Of a DNA stretch of 64,000 nt, positions 1-7,766 are shown one piece after another (within the stretch, counting starts at the first letter, position 1; each line of letters opens with the position of its first letter). This DNA comes from Micromonospora sp. RHAY321. GTDB taxonomy: Bacteria > Actinomycetota > Actinomycetes > Mycobacteriales > Micromonosporaceae. The notes under the pieces are model-generated. The model was not told where the DNA came from, ran no database searches, and was given only the letters and a program-made list of their open reading frames with translations. A program made the translations under genes and the position numbers. The stretch covers positions 294,145-358,144 of the forward strand of contig NZ_JAMHIW010000006.1 in the NCBI RefSeq assembly GCF_023896955.1. Direction: 5' to 3'.

Positions 1-1
1 G

Positions 2-40
2 CAGGCGCTGCTTCTCCTTAGCCGCCGCGACGAGGCCTAA
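2..40 (+). CDS. Leucine-rich leader peptide, 5' end outside window
   Basis: An open frame enters from the left edge and ends QALLLLSRRDEA followed by TAA at 38-40. The four consecutive leucine codons (CTG CTT CTC CTT, 8-19) lie about 140 bases upstream of leuA. This is what a transcription-attenuation leader looks like: ribosome stalling at Leu codons would report leucyl-tRNA shortage. Leader peptides with Leu runs are known upstream of actinobacterial leuA. The start codon is off the window, so the length is unknown. That the frame is translated is inferred from the Leu run and its position. Confidence 0.6.
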   Translation, partial: QALLLLSRRDEA

Positions 41-61
41 CCGGCCGGCACCTCGTCGCGG
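20..61 (+). promoter_or_regulatory. leuA leader stem (attenuator / pseudoknot element)
   Basis: A perfect 11-bp inverted repeat joins 25-35 (CCGCGACGAGG) to 51-61 (CCTCGTCGCGG), and the leader-peptide stop codon sits in the loop. The left arm encodes the last residues of the leader peptide. A ribosome finishing or stalling on the leader would therefore control whether the stem forms. No clear U-tract follows the stem. Either the regulated terminator is one of the weaker structures between 62 and 165, or the control is translational. Assignment to the leucine leader class comes from context. Confidence 0.55.
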
Positions 62-182
62 AGTCGCATCGCGCCGTCCAGCACATCCGAGTTTCTTCTC
101 GGCACCGCCGCGCACCGTCGCCCGGCATCTCGCCGACACCTTCCGATCTGCTGACGCCACATGTTCCAGGGAGCACTCTGAG

Positions 183-1934
183 ATGGCTCAACCTGCCACC
201 GACGCTGAGACCGATCCGATCGCCCGGCAGCGCCCCAGCCGGATGCCGTACCACCGCTACCAGCCCTACCGCGAGCAGTTGCGGGTCGACCTGCCCGACC
301 GCGCCTGGCCCACCCGGCACGTCGACACCGCGCCGCGCTGGTGCGCCGTGGACCTGCGCGACGGCAACCAGGCGCTGATCGACCCGATGTCGCCCGAGCG
401 TAAGCGCCGGATGTTCCAGCTGCTGGTCCAGATGGGCTACAAGGAGATCGAGGTCGGCTTCCCGTCGGCCAGCCAGACCGACTTCGACTTCGTCCGGCAG
501 CTCATCGAGCAGGACATGATCCCCGACGACGTCACCATCCAGGTGCTCACTCAGTGCCGGGAGCACCTGATCGACCGGACGTTCGAGTCGCTGCGCGGGG
601 CGAAGCGGGCCATCGTGCACTTCTACAACTCGACCTCCACGCTCCAGCGGCGGGTGGTCTTCGGCCTGGACCGCGACGGCATCGCCGACATCGCCACCAC
701 CGGCGCGCGGCTCTGCCAGAAGTACGCGGAGATCCACACCCCGGACACCGACATCTACTACGAGTACTCGCCGGAGTCCTACACGGGCACCGAGCTGGAG
801 TACGCGCTGGAGGTCTGCTCACGGGTGATCGACGTGATCGACCCGACGCCGGACCGGAAGCTGATCATCAACCTGCCGGCCACCGTCGAGATGGCCACTC
901 CGAACGTGTACGCCGACTCGATCGAGTGGATGCACCGGCACCTGCCGCGGCGGGACAGCGTGGTGCTGAGCCTGCACCCGCACAACGACCGGGGCACCGG
1001 GGTGGCCGCCGCAGAGCTGGGCCTGCTGGCCGGCGCCGACCGGATCGAGGGCTGCCTGTTCGGCAACGGCGAGCGCACCGGCAACGTGGACCTGGTGACG
1101 CTGGGGCTCAACCTCTTCTCCCAGGGCATCGACCCGATGATCGACTTCTCGAACATCGACGAGATCCGGCGGGCCGTGGAGTACTGCAACCAACTGCCGG
1201 TGCACGAGCGCCACCCGTACGCCGGTGACCTGGTCTACACCGCCTTCTCCGGCTCCCACCAGGACGCCATCAAGAAGGGCTTCGACGCCCTCGCCGTCGA
1301 CGCGGCGGCCGCCGGCGTACCGGTGGACGAGCAGACCTGGGCGGTGCCCTACCTGCCCATCGACCCGAAGGACCTGGGCCGCACCTACGAGGCGGTCATC
1401 CGGGTCAACTCGCAGTCCGGCAAGGGCGGCGTCGCGTACATCATGAAGAGCGAGCACCAGCTGGACCTGCCCCGCCGGCTCCAGATCGAGTTCTCCGGAG
1501 TGGTGCAGCAGGTCACCGACCACGACGGCGGCGAGGTCGACCCGACCGCCATGTGGGAGATCTTCGCGACGCACTACCTGCTCGACCACCAGCCCGACCC
1601 GGCCTTCCGGATGGCCGGCTACACGCTCGGCACCACCGACGGCAAGGTCGAGATCGAGGCCCAGGTCGGTGTGGGCAGCGAGCAGCGGTCGCTCACGGCG
1701 GTCGGCAACGGCCCGATCGACGCGTACGTCAACGCGCTGCAGTCGGTCGGGGTGGGCGTGCGGGTGCTCGACTACCACGAGCACGCGCTCTCCTCCGGTG
1801 GTGACGCTCAGGCCGCCGCGTACGTGGAGTGTGAGGTCGACGGTCGGACGGTCTGGGGCGTCGGCACCGACGCCAACATCGTCACCGCGTCGATCAAGGC
1901 GGTCACCAGCGCCGTCAACCGCGCCCGCAGCTGA
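183..1934 (+). CDS. leuA: 2-isopropylmalate synthase
   Basis: This 583-residue enzyme catalyses the first committed step of leucine synthesis, condensing acetyl-CoA with 2-oxoisovalerate in the cytoplasm. The N-terminal TIM barrel shows the DLRDGNQ signature at residues 57-63, the metal-binding HPHNDRGTG at about 265-273 and GNGERTGN at about 294-301. A C-terminal regulatory (LeuA dimer) domain follows from about residue 440 and normally binds leucine for feedback inhibition. Length and sequence fit the long actinobacterial type. The ATG at 183 has an AGGGAG ribosome site at 168-173. The upstream ATG at 161 meets an in-frame stop at once. The leucine leader just upstream indicates attenuation control. 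The gene is monocistronic, ending at a strong hairpin. Confidence 0.97.
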   Translation: MAQPATDAETDPIARQRPSRMPYHRYQPYREQLRVDLPDRAWPTRHVDTAPRWCAVDLRDGNQALIDPMSPERKRRMFQLLVQMGYKEIEVGFPSASQTDFDFVRQLIEQDMIPDDVTIQVLTQCREHLIDRTFESLRGAKRAIVHFYNSTSTLQRRVVFGLDRDGIADIATTGARLCQKYAEIHTPDTDIYYEYSPESYTGTELEYALEVCSRVIDVIDPTPDRKLIINLPATVEMATPNVYADSIEWMHRHLPRRDSVVLSLHPHNDRGTGVAAAELGLLAGADRIEGCLFGNGERTGNVDLVTLGLNLFSQGIDPMIDFSNIDEIRRAVEYCNQLPVHERHPYAGDLVYTAFSGSHQDAIKKGFDALAVDAAAAGVPVDEQTWAVPYLPIDPKDLGRTYEAVIRVNSQSGKGGVAYIMKSEHQLDLPRRLQIEFSGVVQQVTDHDGGEVDPTAMWEIFATHYLLDHQPDPAFRMAGYTLGTTDGKVEIEAQVGVGSEQRSLTAVGNGPIDAYVNALQSVGVGVRVLDYHEHALSSGGDAQAAAYVECEVDGRTVWGVGTDANIVTASIKAVTSAVNRARS

Positions 1935-1943
1935 GACACCCGC

Positions 1944-1979
1944 GCCACACCCCCGCAGTGCTCAGTGCGGGGGTGTGGC
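1944..1979. terminator. Bidirectional hairpin between leuA and the exporter gene
   Basis: A perfect 14-bp stem (1944-1957 with 1966-1979) has an 8-base loop and lies between two convergent genes. The right arm overlaps the last codons of the minus-strand exporter gene. There is no long T-run, as is usual for terminators in high-GC actinobacteria. Confidence 0.8.
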
Positions 1980-3455
1980 GGTGGGCATCGAGTGGCAGGG
2001 CTGCGACGGTGGAGCGGACCGGGGCGGTCGGTGGACCAGGACGAGGGCCAGCACCGCACCGGCCAGCAGCAGCCCGGCACACCAGATCATCGCGCCCCGG
2101 AACGCGTCGGTCAGCTCGGCCTTCTGCTCGTACCCGCCTCCGGAGAGGCCGACCAGCAGCGGCAGCGCGGCCACCGCCAGCAGGCCCCCGGCCCGGGAGG
2201 CGGCGTTGTTGAAGCCGCTGGCCACCCCCGAGAACCGGTCCTCGACGGCGGCCAGCACAGACGCGGTGAGTGGGGCCACCACCAGGGTCAGTCCGATGCC
2301 GAAGAGCAGCACCCCGGGCAGCACGTCCCGCCAGTACGACGCGCCGGGGCCGACACCGCGCAGCAGCAGCAGACCGACGGCGGCCACGACCGGGCCGATG
2401 CTCAGCGGCAGCCGGGGGCCGATCCGCGCCGACAGGGCGCCGGCCCGGGCCGATCCGACCAGCAGCAGCACCGTCATCGGCAGCAGCGCGATCCCGGTGC
2501 GGAAGGCCGACCACTCGACCACGTTCTGCAGGTAGACGGCGAAGAAGAAGGTGAACCCGCCGAGCGCGGCGTAGACCACGACGGTGAAGATGTTCAGCAC
2601 CGAGAAGAGCCGGCTGCCGAACAGCCCGGTGGGCAGCATCGCGGCGTCGCCGCGCCGTCGTTCCAGCACGACGAAGGCCACTGCCGCCAGCACCCCGACC
2701 AGCGCCGCGATCAGCACCGGGGCCGAGTCGAAGCCGCGCGCCGGCGCGTCGATCAGGGCGTACGTGACGCCGGCGAGGGCGAGTGCGCCGAGCAGCGCGC
2801 CGAGCACGTCGAACCGGTGCCGGGTCCGACCCGGCCCGGCGGTCCGCGAGGCGCTCTCGTCCCGGCTCTCCGGCACCCAGCGCAGGGCGGCCAGCAGCAC
2901 CAGCACGGCCACCGGCAGGTTGAGGAAGAAGATCCACCGCCAGGAGAGCGCGTCGATGAGCCAGCCGCCGATGAACGGACCGAGGGCGGTGGACACGCCG
3001 GACAGGCCGGCCCACGCGCCGATCGCCCGGCCCCGGTCGTCGGGGTGGAAGCTGGCCTGGAGCACCGACAGCGATCCGGGGGTGAGCAGGGCGCCGCCGG
3101 CACCCTGGAGGAACCGGGCCGCGATCAGCCAGCTGGTCCCCTGGGCCAACCCGCACAGCACCGAGGCGGCGGTGAACCAGACCACCCCGACGAGGAAGAC
3201 CCGCCGCCGGCCGAACCGGTCGCCGAGTGCCCCGCCGAGCAGCACGAACGCCGCCAGCATCAGCAGATAGCCGTTGATGGTCCACTGGAGATCGGCCACG
3301 TTCGCGCCGAGGTCCTGGCCGAGCTTCGGCAGGGCGACGTTGACGACCGTGCTGTCCAGGAAGACCATGCCGGATGCGAGCACCGCGGCGAGCAGGGTGC
3401 CCCGGCCGGCGGCGGTGCCCATCCGCAGCGCGGGCGCCGGTACGGGAGCGGTCAT
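1962..3455 (-). CDS. MFS drug exporter, DHA2 (EmrB/QacA) family
   Basis: This is a 497-residue integral membrane protein with about 14 hydrophobic segments, predicted to export drugs or metabolites using the proton gradient. The DHA2 hallmark LDSTVVNVALP is at residues 33-43, and motif A (GDRFGRRR) is at 78-85 in the first cytoplasmic loop. A motif C-like GPFIGG occurs in the fifth helix. The start is placed at the ATG whose codon ends at 3455, preceded by GGTGGG. The open frame continues 71 codons further upstream, but that extension is Arg-rich and lacks membrane character. The stop lies inside the terminator stem shared with leuA. The substrate cannot be told from sequence, and no adjacent regulator is present. 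Confidence 0.9.
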   Translation of the reverse strand: MTAPVPAPALRMGTAAGRGTLLAAVLASGMVFLDSTVVNVALPKLGQDLGANVADLQWTINGYLLMLAAFVLLGGALGDRFGRRRVFLVGVVWFTAASVLCGLAQGTSWLIAARFLQGAGGALLTPGSLSVLQASFHPDDRGRAIGAWAGLSGVSTALGPFIGGWLIDALSWRWIFFLNLPVAVLVLLAALRWVPESRDESASRTAGPGRTRHRFDVLGALLGALALAGVTYALIDAPARGFDSAPVLIAALVGVLAAVAFVVLERRRGDAAMLPTGLFGSRLFSVLNIFTVVVYAALGGFTFFFAVYLQNVVEWSAFRTGIALLPMTVLLLVGSARAGALSARIGPRLPLSIGPVVAAVGLLLLRGVGPGASYWRDVLPGVLLFGIGLTLVVAPLTASVLAAVEDRFSGVASGFNNAASRAGGLLAVAALPLLVGLSGGGYEQKAELTDAFRGAMIWCAGLLLAGAVLALVLVHRPPRSAPPSQPCHSMPTATPPH

Positions 3456-3562
3456 CCCACCAATCTGCCTTGCACCATGTGGGAGACGCCACGAAACGCC
3501 GAAACCATGCCCGGGTACTGTGCGCAATCGCCGGGAGCCCGCAAGCTGGAGAGGTGTCGTCT

Positions 3563-4204
3563 GTGCGTACCAGATCAGGACCGCGCGTGGCGGTGGCCGC
3601 GCTCGTCGCCGCGCTGGCGCTCGGCGTAGCCGGGTGCGTCCCGCCCGCTGAGCCGGACACGCCGCCACCGAGCGGCGGTGGCAATGCCGTGGAGCTGTTG
3701 GGCCAGCTCACCGTCGCCACCGCCGGCTCGATGAAGGGCTACAGCCGCGACCACTTCCCGCACTGGCGGGACACCGGCAAGAACTGCGACGTGCGGGACA
3801 GCATCCTGCAGCGCGACGGCAAGGACGTGAAACTCTCCGGTTGCAACGTGGTCGGCGGGCGCTGGGAGAGCGTGTACGACGGTCGCAGCGCCACCGATCC
3901 CTCCGACGTGGACATCGACCACATGGTGCCGTTGGCCAACGCGTGGCGCTCGGGTGCCAACGAGTGGGACGACGCGAAGCGCGGCGACTTCGCCAACGAC
4001 ACGACACGTCCGCAGCTCATCGCGGTTTCCGCGTCCTCCAACCGGGCAAAGGGTGACCAGGACCCGTCCCAGTGGAAACCGGCGAACCGGTCGTACTGGT
4101 GCCAGTACGCCAAGAACTGGGTGACGGTCAAGCACCACTGGCGGCTGACGGTGACCAGTGCCGAGAAGACCGCCCTGACCGACATGCTGGAGGGCTGCAC
4201 ATGA
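3563..4204 (+). CDS. HNH-type endonuclease family lipoprotein
   Basis: This 213-residue protein has an N-terminal signal ending in the lipobox LGVAGC (Cys25), so it should be exported and lipid-anchored. The body matches the secreted HNH/DUF1524-like nuclease family: IDHMVPLANAW near residues 118-128 carries the Asp-His pair, and N159/K163 lie in the downstream SSNRAKGD stretch. Families of this kind cut nucleic acids outside the membrane, possibly for nutrient scavenging. The GTG at 3563 is chosen because GGAGAG at 3548-3553 is correctly spaced and the signal peptide begins there. The stop overlaps the ATG of the next gene (ATGA), implying translational coupling. Confidence 0.8.
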   Translation: MRTRSGPRVAVAALVAALALGVAGCVPPAEPDTPPPSGGGNAVELLGQLTVATAGSMKGYSRDHFPHWRDTGKNCDVRDSILQRDGKDVKLSGCNVVGGRWESVYDGRSATDPSDVDIDHMVPLANAWRSGANEWDDAKRGDFANDTTRPQLIAVSASSNRAKGDQDPSQWKPANRSYWCQYAKNWVTVKHHWRLTVTSAEKTALTDMLEGCT

Positions 4205-4593
4205 GCGAACAAGCCGTGACAGGCGGCGAGGCGGCCGGTGACACCGCCCCGACCACCGCCGGGATGACCGCCGACGGCACGGCCGAGACGCCGGCCGCCG
4301 TGCCGGGGGCCGGCATGGTGGCTGATGCGGACGGCGCCGGCGGTGCGCAGAACCGGACCGCCGACATCGTGCCCGGGCCGGGCGGGGTGATGACCGACGA
4401 GGTCGGGGTCGTGACCGGCGATCTGACCCTGCGCACCGAGTACGCGGACGGCCGGGTCACGCTGCGCGTGCAGTACAAGGACGCGGACGAGTGGTACGTG
4501 GTGACCGGCGGGACGGTCGGGCTGGCCGACCCGGCGGGGCTGGACGCGGTGCACGGCATCGCGGTGGCCCTGCTGCACCGCCCGGAGGGCTGA
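4201..4593 (+). CDS. Small acidic hypothetical protein
   Basis: This 130-residue protein is coupled to the HNH lipoprotein by a 4-base ATGA overlap. The first 60 residues are Ala/Gly/Thr-rich and probably disordered. The last 65 residues contain alternating hydrophobic strands (DLTLRTEYADGRVTLRVQYK) that look like a small beta fold. No signal peptide or membrane segment is visible, so it should be cytoplasmic. It is not recognised as a characterised family. The coupling suggests co-production with the nuclease, but an immunity role would be speculation because the nuclease carries an export signal. Confidence 0.75.
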   Translation: MSEQAVTGGEAAGDTAPTTAGMTADGTAETPAAVPGAGMVADADGAGGAQNRTADIVPGPGGVMTDEVGVVTGDLTLRTEYADGRVTLRVQYKDADEWYVVTGGTVGLADPAGLDAVHGIAVALLHRPEG

Positions 4594-4617
4594 TCCCCCC
4601 TCGGGCGGCGGTCCGTC

Positions 4618-4665
4618 GAGCGTGACACCTCTCAGGAATGTCGATGCCTGAGAGGTGTCACGCTC
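4618..4665. repeat. Long palindrome, probable terminator and dispersed intergenic repeat
   Basis: A perfect 19-bp inverted repeat (4618-4636 with 4647-4665) has a 10-base AT-richer loop and separates two convergent transcripts. It can act as a bidirectional terminator. Its arm TGACACCTCTCAGG and its flank TCACGCTCAT closely resemble the palindrome at 63676-63713, suggesting a family of intergenic repeats in this genome. Confidence 0.8.
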
Positions 4666-4681
4666 ATCGGGACGGTGGGGC

Positions 4682-5785
4682 TCAGACGTAGGAGCCGGGC
4701 TCGCTGGGGGCGGACACCACGCCCGGCGACTCGCCCTCGCCCTCGGGGCGGACGATCTCCACGCTGACCTGGTGCGGACGCAGCTCGCCGGTGGCGATCT
4801 GCTCGGCCCAGTGGCAGGCGACCCGGCTGGCGCCGATCTCCCGCAGCACCGGCCGCTCGTCCTTGCAGCGGGTGGGCTGCGCCCACGGGCAGCGGGTGTG
4901 GAAGCGGCAGCCGGACGGCGGGTTGGCCGGCGAGGGCAGGTCGCCCGCGAGCAGGATCCGCTCGCGGTTGTCCTCCACGTCCGGGTCCGGCACCGGCACC
5001 GCGGACATCAGCGCCCGGGTGTACGGGTGCAGCGGCTCGGTGTAGAGCCGGTCGCTCGGCGCCTCCTCGACCAGCGCGCCCAGGTACATGACGCCGACCG
5101 TGTCGGAGATGTGCCGGACCACCGCGAGATCGTGCGCGATGACCAGGTAGGTCAGCCCCAGGCTGTCCTGCAGCTCGTCCAGCAGGTTCACCACCTGGGC
5201 CTGGATCGAGACGTCGAGCGCCGAGACCGGCTCGTCGGCGACGATCAGCTCCGGCCCGAGCACCAGCGCGCGGGCGATGCCGATGCGCTGGCGCTGCCCA
5301 CCGGAGAACTCGTGCGGGTAGCGGGACAGCGCCCAGCGGGGCAGCCCCACCGCGTCCAGCGTCTCGCCGATGATCCGCCGCCGGTCGGTACGGTCGGTGC
5401 CGATCCCGTGGGTCTGCAGACCCTCGGTCAGGATCGACTCGACGTTCTGCCGCGGGTCGAGACTGGACATCGGATCCTGGAAGATCATCTGCATCCGGCG
5501 ACGCATGCTGCGCAGCTTGCCCGCCGGCAGGGTCGTCAGCTCGACGCCGTCGAAGCTGACCTCGCCCGACGTCGGCGGGTTGAGCTGGAGCAGCGCCCGC
5601 CCGAGGGTGGACTTCCCGCAGCCGGACTCGCCGACCAGGCCGTACGTCTTGCCGCGCGGGATGCTCAGGTCGACCCCGTCGACGGCCTTCACGTGGCCGA
5701 CCACCCGGTCGAAGAGCACTCCCCGCTTGATCGGGAAGTGCACCTTCAGGTCGCGCACCTCGACGAGGATGTCCTTGTCACTCAC
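4682..5785 (-). CDS. dppF: Oligopeptide ABC importer, ATPase subunit (DppF/OppF type)
   Basis: This 367-residue cytoplasmic ATPase powers peptide import with its paralogue DppD. Walker A GESGCGKST is at residues 52-60, the Q-loop region IFQDP at 101-105, the signature FSGGQRQR at 160-167 and Walker B ELIVADEP at 179-186. The C-terminal oligopeptide extension contains the Cys-rich SGCRFHTRCPWAQPTRC segment seen in this subfamily, which often binds an iron-sulfur cluster. The GTG start (codon ends at 5785) is preceded by GGAGGA and overlaps the dppD stop by 4 bases. The upstream in-frame extension is Arg-rich and is dropped. This is the last gene of the dppABCDF-like set. Confidence 0.92.
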   Translation of the reverse strand: MSDKDILVEVRDLKVHFPIKRGVLFDRVVGHVKAVDGVDLSIPRGKTYGLVGESGCGKSTLGRALLQLNPPTSGEVSFDGVELTTLPAGKLRSMRRRMQMIFQDPMSSLDPRQNVESILTEGLQTHGIGTDRTDRRRIIGETLDAVGLPRWALSRYPHEFSGGQRQRIGIARALVLGPELIVADEPVSALDVSIQAQVVNLLDELQDSLGLTYLVIAHDLAVVRHISDTVGVMYLGALVEEAPSDRLYTEPLHPYTRALMSAVPVPDPDVEDNRERILLAGDLPSPANPPSGCRFHTRCPWAQPTRCKDERPVLREIGASRVACHWAEQIATGELRPHQVSVEIVRPEGEGESPGVVSAPSEPGSYV

Positions 5786-6795
5786 GCTGATTCCTCCTCG
5801 CGCGGGGCGGGCACCGTGCCGGGCACCGGCTCCGGGTTGACGCACCGGTAGCTCCGCCCGTCGTAGGTGTGCACCAGCTCCGGTGGCTGACCCACGCAGT
5901 CGTCGATCCGGCGGGCGCAACGCGGGGCGAAGGCGCAGCCGTCCGGCCAGGGCAGCAGGTCACGCACCGAACCGGGGATCGGGTTGAGCTTCTCGCCCCG
6001 CCCGGCGTCCAGGCGCGGCACGGAGCCGAGCAGACCCACGGTGTACGGGTGGCGCGGCTCGCGGAACAGCGGACGACGGCGGGCCGTCTCCACCACCCGG
6101 CCGCCGTAGAGCACGTTGACGGTGTCACACATGCCGGCCACCACACCGAGATCGTGCGTGATCATCAGCAGGGCGGTGCCGGAGTCCCGGACCAGCCCCT
6201 TGAGCAGCTCCAGGATCTGGGCCTGGATGGTGACGTCCAGGGCGGTGGTCGGCTCGTCGGCGATCAGCAGCCGAGGCTGGCAGGCCACCGCCATGGCGAT
6301 CAGCGCCCGTTGCCGCATCCCGCCGGAGAGCTGGTGCGGGTACTCCTTCAGGCGGCGCTTCGGGTCCGGGATGCCGACCCGGTCCAGCAGCGACGCCGCC
6401 TCCTTCGCGGCGGCGTCGCCCTTCATCCCCCGGTGCCGGGTGAGCACCTCGGTCACCTGCAACCCGATCGGGATCACCGGGTTCAGTGACGACAGCGGGT
6501 CCTGGAAGATCATCGCGATGTCCCGGCCGCGGATGTCCCGCCGGGACCGGTCGTCGAGCTGGAGCAGGTCGGTGCCGTCGAAGACGGCCTTGCCCCCAAC
6601 GCGCAGACCGGGCTGCTTCGGCAGCAGTCCCATGATCGCCAGCGAGGTGACGCTCTTGCCACAGCCGGACTCGCCGACCAGGCCGACCACCTGACCGGCG
6701 TCGACCGAGAAGGACACTCCGTCGACCGCGTGCACGGCACGCTGGCCGCGCCGGGCGAACGTGACGGAAAGGTCGTCCACTTCGAGCAGTGCCAT
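5782..6795 (-). CDS. dppD: Oligopeptide ABC importer, ATPase subunit (DppD/OppD type)
   Basis: This 337-residue cytoplasmic ATPase pairs with DppF. Walker A GESGCGKS is at residues 41-48, the Q-loop FQDP at about 97-100, the signature LSGGMRQR at 156-163 and Walker B LLIADEPT at 176-183. The oligopeptide-specific C-terminal extension has spaced cysteines (CAFAPRC and onward). The ATG start lies 8 bases downstream of the dppC stop, and the gene overlaps dppF by 4 bases, so the two are translationally coupled. All motifs needed for ATP hydrolysis are intact. Confidence 0.93.
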   Translation of the reverse strand: MALLEVDDLSVTFARRGQRAVHAVDGVSFSVDAGQVVGLVGESGCGKSVTSLAIMGLLPKQPGLRVGGKAVFDGTDLLQLDDRSRRDIRGRDIAMIFQDPLSSLNPVIPIGLQVTEVLTRHRGMKGDAAAKEAASLLDRVGIPDPKRRLKEYPHQLSGGMRQRALIAMAVACQPRLLIADEPTTALDVTIQAQILELLKGLVRDSGTALLMITHDLGVVAGMCDTVNVLYGGRVVETARRRPLFREPRHPYTVGLLGSVPRLDAGRGEKLNPIPGSVRDLLPWPDGCAFAPRCARRIDDCVGQPPELVHTYDGRSYRCVNPEPVPGTVPAPREEESA

Positions 6796-6803
6796 TACTG
6801 GGC

Positions 6804-7766
6804 CTACTTCCGCAGCTTCGGGTCGAGGGCCTCGCGCATCGCCTCACCGAGCAGGGTGAAGCCGAGCGCGGTGATGATGATCGCGACCGCAGGGTAGATC
6901 GCCAACGACGGCCGGATGCCGAGGTACTGCTGCGCGTCGGCGAGCATGACCCCCCACTCCGGAACGGCGGTGTCGGGGTTGCCCAGGCCGAGGAAGGAGA
7001 GTGCCGCGGCCTCAATGATCGCGGTGGCCAGGGTCAGCGTGGCCTGCACGATCACCGGGGCGAGCGAGTTCGGCACCACGTGGGTCAGCGCGATCTTCGA
7101 CTTCTTCACGCCGAGCGAGGTGGCCGCCAGCACGTAGTCGCTGTTGGCCTGGGAGATCATCGAACCGCGCAGCAGCCGGGCGAAGACCGGCACCGAGACC
7201 ACGCCGACGGCGATCATCACCGTGGTCAGGCTGGCGCCGAGCAGGGCGGCGATGCTGACCGCCAGCAGCAGGCTCGGCATCGCCAGCAGCATGTCGATGA
7301 ACCGCATCAGGGTGGTGTCGATCCACCGCCCCCACCGGCCACCGAGGCCGGCAGCGGCGCCGGAGACGCCGCCGATCAGCGCACCGATCGCCAGACCGAT
7401 CAGGGTGGAGACCACGCCGACCAGCAGGGTCTGCCGGGCGCCCACGATCATCCGGCTGAACTCGTCCCGGCCCTGGTGGTCGTAACCGAACCAGTGATCG
7501 CCGTTGACGCCGGGGATGACACCCGGCTTGATCAGCCCTTCGCGGATGCCGATCGTGTCGGTCGGCGCGTACGGCACGAGGAACGGGCCGACCACCGCGA
7601 CCAGCACGAAGAGCGCCAGGATGATCGCGCCGACGATCGCCGCCGGGTTGCCCCGCAGCCGGCGGAACGCCTCCTGCCAGAGGCTGACCCCACGCTCGTC
7701 GTCGCGGGCAGCCAGCTCGGAGAGCCGGTCGATCTTTTCGCGCTTCTTGCCCGGGCTGAGGGTCAT
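6804..7766 (-). CDS. dppC: Oligopeptide ABC importer, permease (DppC/OppC type)
   Basis: This 320-residue inner-membrane protein has about six transmembrane helices. The N-terminal OppC_N helix (residues about 42-66) is followed by a periplasmic stretch and the binding-protein-dependent transport domain. The ATPase-coupling EAA loop is recognisable near residues 220-240 (DYVLAATSLGVKKSKIALTH). An N-terminal cytoplasmic tail of about 40 charged residues is usual for the family. The ATG start overlaps the dppB stop by 4 bases. With DppB it forms the heterodimeric peptide channel. Confidence 0.92.
   Translation of the reverse strand: MTLSPGKKREKIDRLSELAARDDERGVSLWQEAFRRLRGNPAAIVGAIILALFVLVAVVGPFLVPYAPTDTIGIREGLIKPGVIPGVNGDHWFGYDHQGRDEFSRMIVGARQTLLVGVVSTLIGLAIGALIGGVSGAAAGLGGRWGRWIDTTLMRFIDMLLAMPSLLLAVSIAALLGASLTTVMIAVGVVSVPVFARLLRGSMISQANSDYVLAATSLGVKKSKIALTHVVPNSLAPVIVQATLTLATAIIEAAALSFLGLGNPDTAVPEWGVMLADAQQYLGIRPSLAIYPAVAIIITALGFTLLGEAMREALDPKLRK

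Noticed and set aside
2..182. T-box riboswitch upstream of leuA
   Set aside because: No T-box consensus or specifier loop was seen; the Leu-codon leader explains the region better.
1965..3629. Long plus-strand frame opposite the DHA2 exporter
   Set aside because: Gln/Gly/Asp/Arg-rich antisense product, no recognisable start and no membrane or domain pattern; the exporter motifs are on the minus strand.
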